From: an uncultured Eubacteriales bacterium
GTDB lineage: Bacteria; Bacillota; Clostridia; Oscillospirales; Acutalibacteraceae
NCBI GenBank assembly: GCA_934541115.1
Contig: CAKTDF010000020.1
Span: 1-38,203 of the forward strand
Reading direction: 5' to 3'
DNA: 38,203 nucleotides
Made by a program: the position numbers and the translations under genes. Each line of letters starts with the position of its first letter. Position 1 is the stretch's first letter. The notes under the pieces are model-generated. The model saw only the letters and a list, made by a program, of their open reading frames with translations. It made no database searches and was not told the DNA's origin. Shown here piece after piece: positions 24,133 to 31,153 of the stretch.

Positions 24133-25173
24133 TTATTTGTAAAGATAGCTGTTTGCAAAATCAAACGCCTCGTTCCACGCTGCCTCGCCCTCGGGGAGCT
24201 TATCGCCGAAGATCTGAAAAACGTGCCACATTCCGGTGTACTCGGTGAATGTTACGTCAACGCCGGCGTTCTTCATTTTTTCGCTGACAGTCAACGAATC
24301 GCTGTAAAGTATCTCTGAGGTGCCAACCTGAATGAGCGTTGGGCAAAAACCGTCAAACTCGGAGTAAATAGGGGAGAGCAGCGGATCGTGGAGATCGGTG
24401 TCTGCGGCGTAAAGCCTTGCAATGTCGGTGACTTCAATTTCAACTTCCTTGCCCTCTTTGATGCCGAACATCGGGTCTTTGTAGATGTTGGTCGTGTAGG
24501 TTTCGCCCTCGGCGGCAAGGTCGCACCACGGCGACATTGTGACCGCCGCAGCAGGAAGCTCTTTGCCCTCGTTCCTCAGTGAAAGAATGAGACCGAGCGT
24601 GAGGTTTCCGCCTGCGCTGTCGCCGGTAACAACAACGTCCTCTGCATCGTAGCCGCTTGAGGTTATCCATTCCCAACCGTCAATAACGTCGTCGAGTGCA
24701 CCGGGAAAGACCGTCTCGGGCGCAAGGCGATAGTCGATCATAACAACTGTTGCGCCGCCGCAGTTTTCAGACCACGTTTCCGCCTGCCAGCGGTAAAGAT
24801 CCTGCATTCCGAAGATGAATGCGCCGCCGTGAATCTGATAGATGACCTTGTCGTTGTTTTCGCCGTCTTTTTTGGTGATTATCTCAAGGGTGCAGTTTTC
24901 AAGCTCCTGCTTTGTGTAGGTATATTCGCGCGAGGGAACATAGATGCTCGGCGTGGTTGTAATTTTTCCTGCCATGCTTTTGAAGAGCGTTCCGCCGCCT
25001 TTCGGGTCAATTGTGTGCATGAGGGTGCGTATGCTCTCTCTCGCAACGAGCGACTTAAAAGAAAGGTCGGTATCCGCCGCAAAGGACGAGAGCAGACCGA
25101 GCGAAATGCCGATTGAAATGAGGACGGCAACCGCCTTTTTCAAAAGAGCTGAGAAAGTGTTAAAAAGGTTCAT
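24133..25173 (-). CDS. Secreted alpha/beta hydrolase, HSL-family esterase
   Basis: A 346-residue esterase with an N-terminal signal or anchor (residues 10-31, AVAVLISIGISLGLLSSFA, likely cut before ADTD). It has the HSL marks: the oxyanion motif HGGAF (H115-G117), the nucleophile elbow GDSAGG with Ser186, the acid in VGTSEIL (Glu287, the usual Asp position) and His317 in MWHVFQ. RLAPE after the elbow's strand is a further family motif. It should hydrolyse short acyl esters or acetylated carbohydrates outside the membrane. The start ATG 25173 follows ACAGGAGAA by 6 bases. It stands alone between its own promoter and terminator. Confidence 0.92.
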   Translation of the reverse strand: MNLFNTFSALLKKAVAVLISIGISLGLLSSFAADTDLSFKSLVARESIRTLMHTIDPKGGGTLFKSMAGKITTTPSIYVPSREYTYTKQELENCTLEIITKKDGENNDKVIYQIHGGAFIFGMQDLYRWQAETWSENCGGATVVMIDYRLAPETVFPGALDDVIDGWEWITSSGYDAEDVVVTGDSAGGNLTLGLILSLRNEGKELPAAAVTMSPWCDLAAEGETYTTNIYKDPMFGIKEGKEVEIEVTDIARLYAADTDLHDPLLSPIYSEFDGFCPTLIQVGTSEILYSDSLTVSEKMKNAGVDVTFTEYTGMWHVFQIFGDKLPEGEAAWNEAFDFANSYLYK

Positions 25174-25250
25174 AGCTGTTCTCCTGTCAAAAATTTTATA
25201 CAGAAACGTGTTCGTTGTCTCTGAATATAACTTAATTATATATTATGTTA

Positions 25251-25279
25251 ATAATATATTAACTCTCATTCGGAATCAA
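25251..25279 (-). promoter_or_regulatory. Promoter of the esterase gene
   Basis: On the - strand TTGATT (25279-25274), 17-bp spacer, TATTAT (25256-25251). The flanking AT-rich sequence is nearly palindromic (TTAATTATATATTAT...ATAATATATTAA) and might hold an operator. Confidence 0.55.
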
Positions 25280-25321
25280 AATGAAAAATGTTAAGATTTT
25301 TTGAACAGGAGAAGAAAACTT

Positions 25322-25348
25322 AGAGCACTATCATTACGATAGTGCTCT
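25322..25348 (-). terminator. Terminator of the CFI-box gene
   Basis: AGAGCACTATC (25322-25332) and GATAGTGCTCT (25338-25348) form a perfect 11-bp stem with a 5-base loop; on the - strand AAGTTTTCTT follows. It lies 9 bp past the stop at 25358. Confidence 0.8.
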
Positions 25349-25357
25349 ATCATTCAA

Positions 25358-26439
25358 TTACCAATTTTTATCTTCGTAGGGGGTGGATTCAACTCCATTT
25401 TCTTGCAATTTGGCGACCATACGGTCGAGTTTTCCTTGCCACATTTTCTTGAACCATTCAGTATGACCAAACCATTTTACAATAGTGGGGCTAATCGCAT
25501 AATATGTCTTGATGAATGCTCTGCCATACCAAGTTTCTGCGAGAGTGTAATCACGATAGCGGCGTAGTGTCCAGACCTGTGGGCAATCATAAGAACCATA
25601 AACGGCAGTTGCCACATAACAACCATCGCTTCCGTTAGTTTTTGATTCAACTGATGGAACTTTAAATGTTGGATCAAGTTCGTTAATTTTTTTGCATATT
25701 CGTGTATTAACTCAGCTTTAATCAATCGTTCTTTTAATCCTGCAGAGGGCTCAAATTCCATATCAGATATTTGATATCTGGCACGACGAATATAGAGTAA
25801 GCATTCTTCACATATGGTTTCATCAATTTTGTTGCCATTCAGAAAGTCTTCGAGTTTGGCTTCAATTGGTGCGTATGCAAGAACGCAACTCACTACCGTA
25901 TTAACAGCAGTAGGGCGTATGTTTGTATACATATCACTACGCACCTTGCCGGTGGGAGACAATACATTACCACCTTCATACTTTCTTAACAAAGATGCAC
26001 CAGTTGCCGCAATACCAACCAGTCTATCAGAGGTCTTTTCTGTAATTGTTTTAATTCTTGAACTCGCTTCATTTGCACTGCAATTTTCAACTGCCATATC
26101 ATATGCTGTAGGAATTGTGCTACCCAGCTTATCTGCAACTGAGCCCGCTTGAGCATTTGTAAATGTGGGAAATTCACCAAGATATGAATAAAAGTACGCT
26201 TCCCAATCATTTGGGTTTTCATCAAGTATTTGTTTGTAATATTCTGCTGCGTGTTCAAGGTCATTAACTTCGAGAGATTTTCTGGCTCTCTCATAAAGAT
26301 TAGCTAGTTTTTTTGTATTATCAACTTCAACCATCATTTTCTTCGCTTCTTCGACAGAATATTTACATCCACAAAATTGACAGACAAATACTCCATCTTG
26401 TTTCACCAGTTCGGTGCTACCACACATTTCGCATTTCAC
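25358..26439 (-). pseudogene. Zinc-ribbon/CFI-box protein split by a -1 frameshift at an A7 run
   Basis: The coding sequence lies in two frames: 26439-25477 and the C-terminal part ending at 25358. The first part opens with a TFIIB-like zinc ribbon (CEMCGSTELV ... CQFCGCKYS), then tetratricopeptide-like helices (YERARKSLEVNDLEHAAEYY). The second carries the CFI-box C-terminal domain (SDGCYVATAVYGSYDC; ETWYGRAFIKTYYAISP). They join if one moves -1 at GCA AAA AAA TTA, a canonical A_AAA_AAA slippery heptamer (25693-25687), giving KKINELDPTFKVPSVESKTN and about 360 residues, the expected full length. Without a shift the product ends 320 residues long in unrelated sequence. Either programmed frameshifting or an indel is possible. 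Start is GTG 26439 (see findings). Function unknown. Confidence 0.7.
25657..25693 (-). promoter_or_regulatory. Candidate -1 frameshift signal: slippery heptamer plus hairpin
   Basis: On the - strand A_AAA_AAA (25693-25687) is read in phase with the upstream frame. Five bases later GAACTT pairs with AAGTTC around a 13-base loop (25681-25657), the place where a stimulatory structure is expected. The stem is weak (6 bp). Confidence 0.4.
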
Positions 26440-26560
26440 TTATTTCATTTTGCTCTTCCTTTCTTGTTAATTAAGCACTATTCAGTGTAATACCTTTTAA
26501 GCGACAAAAAACTTCTTTTTTTTCCATCTTTCTCCGAAAGTATATCACAAAAGAAAATAC

Positions 26561-26624
26561 TTGTCAACAAAACTATACATTCATTGATAATTATTTATCA
26601 CTTATAGTCGTTTATAATTATCAA
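26561..26624 (+). promoter_or_regulatory. Operator/promoter of the XRE-family regulator gene
   Basis: TTGATAATTAT (26584-26594) and ATAATTATCAA (26614-26624) are a perfect 11-bp inverted repeat. Inside it TGATAA (26585-26590) and TTATCA (26595-26600) form a second palindrome. TTGTCA (26561-26566) may be a -35; TATAAT at 26613-26618 overlaps the right arm. This looks like an autoregulatory operator, possibly also acting on the divergent CFI-box gene. Confidence 0.55.
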
Positions 26625-26635
26625 GAGGTGAGGAC

Positions 26636-26923
26636 ATGCTCTATGACACAATCAAAGCATTGCGCGAAAGCGCAGGGTACTCGCAGGCGGAGCTTGCAAA
26701 AAAGCTTGACGTAACAAGAAGCTCGGTCAATGCGTGGGAGATGGGTGTTTCAACCCCAACTACCTATTACATAATTGCGCTCTCAAAGCTGTTCCGTGTT
26801 TCTGCCGATTATATTCTCGGCATTGAGAGCGAACGCTCGGTCAACATTGACGGCTACAGCAAAGAGCAGCTTGATATTCTCTATTCTCTCATTCGGTATT
26901 TTGACAGCCAGAATGACAGGTAA
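26636..26923 (+). CDS. XRE-family helix-turn-helix regulator
   Basis: A 95-residue Cro/C1-type repressor. The DNA-binding domain covers residues 3-63 (IKALRESAGYSQAELAKKLDVTRSSVNAWEMGVSTPTTYYIIALSKLFRVSADYILG), with the recognition helix around TRSSVNAWE; a short C-terminal tail (about 30 residues) could mediate dimerisation. The start follows AGAGGTGAGG. It is divergent from the CFI-box gene and downstream of palindromic repeats that are likely its own operator. The target set is unknown; a small solitary regulator is more likely local than global. Confidence 0.92.
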   Translation: MLYDTIKALRESAGYSQAELAKKLDVTRSSVNAWEMGVSTPTTYYIIALSKLFRVSADYILGIESERSVNIDGYSKEQLDILYSLIRYFDSQNDR

Positions 26924-26951
26924 CGCAGCCGAAAGCTTTCTCGACTGCGTT
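26922..26951 (+). terminator. Weak terminator after the XRE gene
   Basis: AACGCAG (26922-26928) pairs with CTGCGTT (26945-26951), with one internal mismatch extension CG/CG; GCTTTCTT follows, so the T-tract is poor. It abuts the queT promoter. Confidence 0.5.
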
Positions 26952-26957
26952 GCTTTC

Positions 26958-26986
26958 TTGACAATCTCTCTTTTTCGCGATACAAT
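26958..26986 (+). promoter_or_regulatory. Promoter of queT
   Basis: TTGACA (26958-26963), 17-bp spacer, TACAAT (26981-26986). The start site is expected near 26993, at the first base of the structured leader. Confidence 0.85.
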
Positions 26987-26992
26987 ACCCAC

Positions 26993-27073
26993 AGTCAGTT
27001 CGAGACCTTCCTGACTTGAACACCAAGGTGCAAAGCGGCACCTTTGGTGCTCTAAATCAAAACTAAAGGAGCA
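26993..27073 (+). promoter_or_regulatory. Putative preQ1 riboswitch (class III-like) before queT
   Basis: GTCAG (26994-26998)/CTGAC (27011-27015) and GTTCGAG (26998-27004)/CTTGAAC (27015-27021) are complementary in a crossing, pseudoknot-like order. A bulged 11-bp hairpin CACCAAGGTGC/GCACCTTTGGTG (27021-27049) follows. TGCTC (27048-27052) can pair with GAGCA (27069-27073), covering the AAAGGAG site, which fits translational control. queT is the usual target of preQ1 classes, and class III is known from Ruminococcaceae. It does not fit the class I or II consensus I know. Confidence 0.6.
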
Positions 27074-27081
27074 ATTTAAAA

Positions 27082-27624
27082 ATGAAAGCAAAAAACAAAA
27101 AAGCACCCCTGCTTCTTGCGCAGGCGGCGCTCATTGCGGCTATGTATGCCGTGCTCACGCTCGCTCAACAGCTCATTTTGCCCGGGACCGCGTCAATGGC
27201 GGTTCAGTATCGGCTCTCCGAGGCTCTTATGGTACTTTGCCTTTTCACTCCGGCGGCTGTACCCGGTCTTACGCTCGGCTGTTTTGCGGCGAATTTTCTT
27301 TTTATGTCGGCTCTTCCGGTCGATATGATCTTCGGTTCACTTGCAACGCTGCTTGCTGCCGTTTCAATGCGGCTGCTTTGCAAAGTGAAAGTCAAGGGTT
27401 TTCCGGCTCTTTCGTTTCTGATGCCGGCTCTTTTCAACGGTGTAATAATCGGCGCTGAAATTGAGGTCTTTTTCATTGACGGACCGTTCCACCTCGGCAG
27501 CTTTTTGACTCAGGGCGGTTTTGTTGCTCTCGGTGAGCTTGCTGTTATGTTCACCGCCGGAACAGCGCTCTTTTTTGCGCTTAAAAAGCTTGCAGGGCAT
27601 CTGCCGTACTTTGATTTGAAATGA
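27082..27624 (+). CDS. queT: QueT-family transporter (queuosine precursor uptake)
   Basis: A 180-residue membrane protein with about six helices, the S-component-like size of QueT. Family features are QYRLSEALMVLCLFTPAAVPGLTLGCF and the following VDMIFGSLATLLAAV, both close to the conserved QueT core. It should import a precursor of queuosine (preQ1/preQ0-like), probably with an ECF module encoded elsewhere. The start follows AAAGGAG by 10 bases. Its last 44 bp overlap the 3' end of the methyltransferase gene on the other strand. The structured leader upstream supports regulation by the end product. Confidence 0.92.
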   Translation: MKAKNKKAPLLLAQAALIAAMYAVLTLAQQLILPGTASMAVQYRLSEALMVLCLFTPAAVPGLTLGCFAANFLFMSALPVDMIFGSLATLLAAVSMRLLCKVKVKGFPALSFLMPALFNGVIIGAEIEVFFIDGPFHLGSFLTQGGFVALGELAVMFTAGTALFFALKKLAGHLPYFDLK

Positions 27625-28774
27625 CCTGCTTGATATAATCTTCTGAAAGTCTCAATAATGTCTGGGTTGTTCCGTATTTTTCGCAAAGAGCCGAAAGATC
27701 GGAAAGCCCGGGCGTTTTTTCTTTTTTCAGCTCACAGCGCAGCATAAGATTTTTTGGCGAATGCTCAAAATCAACGAATTCTATAACGTCCGTTTCATAG
27801 CCGAAGCGTCTGAGAATTTCTGCGCGCAGCGAGTCTGTGAGCAGTGCGCAAAAGCGCTCCTTGATAAGGCCGTGAGAAAGCAGCAAATCAAAATCGCCGC
27901 CTTTTTTTATTTGAGAGTTGATCTCATGCTGACAGCAGGGGACGGAAAAAATGTTTTTGATTTTGTTTTCGATCGCGTAAAACAGCGCATAGTCGGTTGC
28001 AATGTCGCAGGCGTGCAGAGTGATTATCATGTCTGCCTTGCCGGTGAAAACGCGGTCGCTCGTCACATCATTGACGAAAAATTCAAGGTTTTCATAGCCG
28101 TATCTTTTTGCAATTGCGTTGCAGTTTTCAACAACGTCCTTTTTGAGGTCAAAGCCAACGACATGCGCCTTGATGTTCTTGATTTTTGTGAAGTAATAGT
28201 AGACAATAAAAGTCAGATATGATTTTCCGCAGCCAAAATCAAGAATCGTGATTTCGCTGAGACTGCTTTTTGAAAAGCAGTCGTCAATCAGCTCAATAAA
28301 GCGATTGATTTGTTTGTATTTGTCATACTTGCTTTTGATTATTTTAAAATCCTTTGAAAAAATTCCGAGGTCAACGAGCGCGGGAATGTTTTCACCCTCG
28401 CGCAGAATATAGGTCTTTTCACGGTTGTGTTCCTTTTTTTGCGCTTTGAGAGAGTTGCTGCTTTCTTTACGCTTGGTTTTGTCTGGGAAAATTGTGTAAT
28501 GTACGCTTGTGCCCTCGGCAGTGAGCACAGCCTGACGGAAGTTCTTTTCTCCGGTTTTCTCTATCCATGAAAAAAACTCCTCCGGGCTTAGGTTTTTATG
28601 AAAGACCTGTGCGCCCTTGAACTGTTCAAGCTGCCATTTTGTTCCGCTTTTTGAGTTAAAGGGTCTTGCGGCAACCTTTGAAAATTCAAAATCAGCATTC
28701 TTTTTCTCGCTGAAAACGAGCTTGATTACATCATCCGAAAACGCCGCAATATCCTTAGCAATTGTTGAATTCAT
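27581..28774 (-). CDS. Class I SAM-dependent methyltransferase (Methyltransf_32-like)
   Basis: A 397-residue protein. An N-terminal domain of about 150 residues (unassigned; Lys-rich, KTKRKESSNSLKAQKK) precedes a Rossmann methyltransferase domain with motif I ILDFGCGKSYLTF near residue 199 and the acidic strand end in VVGFDLK. The PCCQHEIN motif near 290 is typical of a group that includes GSTCD-like proteins, whose bacterial members have no proven substrate. ATG 28774 was chosen because GGAGTGG lies 8 bases upstream; an earlier in-frame start overlaps the hairpin. The 3' end overlaps queT by 44 bp on the other strand. Confidence 0.8.
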   Translation of the reverse strand: MNSTIAKDIAAFSDDVIKLVFSEKKNADFEFSKVAARPFNSKSGTKWQLEQFKGAQVFHKNLSPEEFFSWIEKTGEKNFRQAVLTAEGTSVHYTIFPDKTKRKESSNSLKAQKKEHNREKTYILREGENIPALVDLGIFSKDFKIIKSKYDKYKQINRFIELIDDCFSKSSLSEITILDFGCGKSYLTFIVYYYFTKIKNIKAHVVGFDLKKDVVENCNAIAKRYGYENLEFFVNDVTSDRVFTGKADMIITLHACDIATDYALFYAIENKIKNIFSVPCCQHEINSQIKKGGDFDLLLSHGLIKERFCALLTDSLRAEILRRFGYETDVIEFVDFEHSPKNLMLRCELKKEKTPGLSDLSALCEKYGTTQTLLRLSEDYIKQVISNQSTADALQAF

Positions 28775-28793
28775 GAATACCACTCCAAAAAAC

Positions 28794-28852
28794 AAGCGGT
28801 TCCGCCCGGAAGACGCACCTCAAACACGGTGGTCTTTCTGCCGAAACCGCTT
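28794..28852 (-). terminator. Long hairpin between zinc-ribbon and methyltransferase genes
   Basis: AAGCGGTT/AACCGCTT (28794-28801 / 28845-28852) is the outer stem, GGAAGAC/GTCTTTC (28807-28813 / 28831-28837) a second helix and CACC/GGTG a third: one 59-base hairpin. On the - strand TTTTTT follows directly before the GGAGTGG site of the methyltransferase; on the + strand TTTTTG follows too. Confidence 0.7.
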
Positions 28853-28869
28853 TTTGTTCTCAGCAAAAA

Positions 28870-29154
28870 TTATTCAGCGTCTGCTTCTTTCATCTTTGCA
28901 AAGCATTCGCTGCAATAAACAGCTCTGCCCTCGGTGGGCTTAAAGGGAACCTTGGCTTCTCCGCCGCAGCTTGCGCAGGTTGCGGTGAACATTTCACGTT
29001 CCGGCTTGGCAGCGTTCTTGCGGGCGTTGCGGCATTCCTTGCAGCGCTGAGGCTCATTCTGAAAGCCTTTTTCTGCGTAGAATTCCTGCTCACCGGCGGT
29101 GAAAACGAATTCCTTGCCGCACTCTTTGCATACGATTGTTTTGTCCTGGTACAT
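28870..29154 (-). CDS. Small zinc-ribbon protein with two CxxC domains
   Basis: A 94-residue protein with two zinc-binding halves: VCKECGKEFVFTAGEQEFY ... RCKECRNAR (residues 9-45), matching the 'zinc-ribbon, CxxCG-type' domain of Firmicutes, and a second CASCGGEAKVPFKPTEGRAVYCSECF (60-86). The pattern CxxC ... CxxC twice suggests two zinc ions. It is cytosolic, with no membrane segment. GAGG lies 8 bases before ATG 29154. Similar small proteins are common in Clostridia; no function is known to me. It lies between the SigH-like and methyltransferase genes, each with its own signals, so it need not be co-transcribed. Confidence 0.85.
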   Translation of the reverse strand: MYQDKTIVCKECGKEFVFTAGEQEFYAEKGFQNEPQRCKECRNARKNAAKPEREMFTATCASCGGEAKVPFKPTEGRAVYCSECFAKMKEADAE

Positions 29155-29275
29155 GATTATTACCTCGCTTAAAAATTTTGCCCTCGCCGGAATTGCACCG
29201 CCCCTTTGAAATCAACGCTCTACTTTAAGCTATCGGGCATATGTCCGAAGCCACGCTCCGGTTTTTTGCTTTAAA

Positions 29276-29851
29276 TCAGCTGCAAAGAGCCTTGCGCAGC
29301 TTTTTGCGCGCTCTCTGCAATGCGCCGTCAACCGCCTTTTCCGTGATGCCTTCCTTTTCGGAGATTTCACGGTAACTGCTGCCGAGCAGATGGAGAGAAA
29401 AAACCGCTCTTTCGCTTTCGGTCAGCTCGGTGGAAATGAGCTGAGAGATCCTTGCCGCCTCATTTTTTGAAATCAGCGCTTCTTCGGGCGAAAGGGTGTC
29501 GGACGCCAGACCTGTTTCGTCCTCAATTGGAACAACGGCAGAGGGTGGAACTTTCTTTTTTGTTGTGGCAGCGCCGAGAGCCGACAACATGCGGTTCCTG
29601 ATGCAGGCTCCGGCGTAGACTGAAAAGGAAGTGCTGTTTTCTGTGTCATATGAATAAACAGCGGCAAGAAAGCCTATTATGCCCTCTTGAATCAAGTCGT
29701 CATGTTCAACAACCGAACTGCCGAAAGACGCCGAAACCGCCGTTGCAACGCGCAGATATCGTTTTGACAGCTCGTTCCAGGCGTCGGCGTTGTTTTCTTC
29801 TCTGCAAAGAGAGACTAACTCTTTGTCTGGGAGTGAGGAAAGCTCGACCAT
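29276..29851 (-). CDS. SigH-like RNA polymerase sigma factor
   Basis: A 191-residue sigma-70 protein with region 2 (HDDLIQEGIIGFLAAVYSYD) and region 4 (TESERAVFSLHLLGSSYREIS..., KAVDGALQRARKKLRKAL). The order and wording of these motifs are closest to SigH, the early stationary phase/sporulation sigma of Firmicutes; other small sigma factors with regions 2 and 4 only are possible. ATG 29851 was chosen because AAAGGA lies 7 bases upstream; the earlier ATG 29884 is upstream of the likely transcription start. A good housekeeping-type promoter precedes it. A zinc-ribbon gene lies downstream, 121 bp away. Confidence 0.85.
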   Translation of the reverse strand: MVELSSLPDKELVSLCREENNADAWNELSKRYLRVATAVSASFGSSVVEHDDLIQEGIIGFLAAVYSYDTENSTSFSVYAGACIRNRMLSALGAATTKKKVPPSAVVPIEDETGLASDTLSPEEALISKNEAARISQLISTELTESERAVFSLHLLGSSYREISEKEGITEKAVDGALQRARKKLRKALCS

Positions 29852-29882
29852 TGAAAAATCCTTTCTGCCTACTATTATGAGC

Positions 29883-29911
29883 ATGATACACCATTTTGTT
29901 TAATTTGTCAA
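29883..29911 (-). promoter_or_regulatory. Promoter of the SigH-like gene
   Basis: On the - strand TTGACA (29911-29906), 17-bp spacer, TATCAT (29888-29883). Transcription should start near 29876, downstream of ATG 29884, supporting the later start codon. Confidence 0.8.
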
Positions 29912-29974
29912 CCGAATTTTTAACCAAAAGCAAGCTTGGTTTTTTGTCCAAAACGAACAGCAAAACGTTCGGGA

Positions 29975-30003
29975 ACCTGTCTGTTTTCAGGCATACCGAA
30001 CGT
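29975..30003 (-). terminator. Terminator of mnmA
   Basis: ACGTTCGG (29975-29982) pairs with CCGAACGT (29996-30003), with inner CCTG/CAGG pairing; on the - strand TTTTG follows. It lies 10 bp past the mnmA stop. Confidence 0.75.
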
Positions 30004-30012
30004 CTTTGTCTT

Positions 30013-31083
30013 CTATTCGATAGTTCCGCCGCCGACAACCACGTCGCCGTCATACAGAACGACCGCCTGACCTTTTGCAAAGGCACGCTGCGGTTCGTCA
30101 AACTCAACGTGAAAACGGCTTTCGTCAACCTGTTCAACCGTTGCCCACTGTTCACCCTGCTTGTATCTGACCTTTGCCTTGACGCGCAGCGGTTTATCGA
30201 TTTTTTCAACCGCTATCAGGTTAATATTCTTCGCAAAAAGTCCCTTTGAAAAAAGGTACTCCTCGGGAGCGAGAACAACCCGGTTGTTCTGAACATCTTT
30301 TTGAAGAACATAGAGCGGAGATTTGAGAGAGAGACCAAGACCTCTGCGCTGACCGATAGTGTAACGGATTATGCCCTTGTGAGTGCCGAGTACGTTGCCC
30401 TCGCGGTCAACAAAGCTGCCGCACGGAAAGGTTTTGTCGAGGCTTTTTTCAATAAAAGCGGCATAGTCTCCGTCCGGAACAAAGCAGATGTCCTGGCTTT
30501 CATGCTTTTTTGCGTTGACAAAGCCGTTTTCTTCGGCTATGCTGCGCACTTGCGTTTTTCTCAAACCGCCGAGGGGAAAGAGAGTGTGCTCGAGCTGAAA
30601 CTGCGTAAGCATATAAAGAACGTAGCTTTGATCCTTTGTTTCGTCAAGACCTTTTTTGAGAAGATATCTTCCGCTTGACTTGTCAAATTCATTTCTTGCG
30701 TAGTGACCGGTTGCAACATAGCTGTGGTCAAGCTCAAGAGCGCGGGTCAAAAGCTTGTCAAATTTCAAATATCGGTTACATTCGATACAGGGATTGGGCG
30801 TTCCGCCTTTGGTATAGACTTCAATAAAGTTGCCTATAACTTTTTCTCTGAAATCCTCGGTAAAATTGAAAACATAAAACGGAATGCCGAGCTTGTAGGC
30901 AACGCTGCGCGCGTCTTTTGAATCCTCAAGCGAGCAGCAGGTTTTTTCTTTGATAAAAGCGTCGCCGTTGTCAAAAAAGCGGCAGTTTACGCCCGTTGGT
31001 TCATAGCCGTTTTTCAAAAGCAGATATGCGCTGACTGCGCTGTCAACTCCGCCGCTCATTCCGACCATAACCTTTTTGTTCAT
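30013..31083 (-). CDS. mnmA: tRNA-specific 2-thiouridylase MnmA
   Basis: A 356-residue enzyme that puts sulfur on U34 of tRNA-Lys, -Glu and -Gln. The PP-loop VGMSGGVDSAVSAY lies at residues 7-20; the catalytic cysteines are C99 (NPCIECNRY) and C200 (DICFVPDGDY), matching the disulfide-forming pair; the interface stretch TGHYAR and the C-terminal beta domain (YKQGEQWATV) are present. The ATG follows GGGGGTG. The sulfur donor IscS/NifS and its relay are not in the window. It is a monocistronic housekeeping gene with its promoter inside the 3' end of the VanY-like gene. Confidence 0.96.
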   Translation of the reverse strand: MNKKVMVGMSGGVDSAVSAYLLLKNGYEPTGVNCRFFDNGDAFIKEKTCCSLEDSKDARSVAYKLGIPFYVFNFTEDFREKVIGNFIEVYTKGGTPNPCIECNRYLKFDKLLTRALELDHSYVATGHYARNEFDKSSGRYLLKKGLDETKDQSYVLYMLTQFQLEHTLFPLGGLRKTQVRSIAEENGFVNAKKHESQDICFVPDGDYAAFIEKSLDKTFPCGSFVDREGNVLGTHKGIIRYTIGQRRGLGLSLKSPLYVLQKDVQNNRVVLAPEEYLFSKGLFAKNINLIAVEKIDKPLRVKAKVRYKQGEQWATVEQVDESRFHVEFDEPQRAFAKGQAVVLYDGDVVVGGGTIE

Positions 31084-31124
31084 GAAAACACCCCCACGGG
31101 AGCAAAATATTACTCTCCAGCTTA

Positions 31125-31153
31125 ACTATATCACATCTGCTCCCTGAGGTCAA
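31125..31153 (-). promoter_or_regulatory. Promoter of mnmA
   Basis: On the - strand TTGACC (31153-31148), 17-bp spacer, TATAGT (31130-31125). It lies directly after the stop of the VanY-like gene (31154), so mnmA has independent transcription. Confidence 0.7.

Noticed and set aside
29917..29946. AACCAA/TTGGTT hairpin followed by T6 on the + strand
   Set aside because: No + strand gene precedes it; the stem is 6 bp, so terminator function is doubtful.
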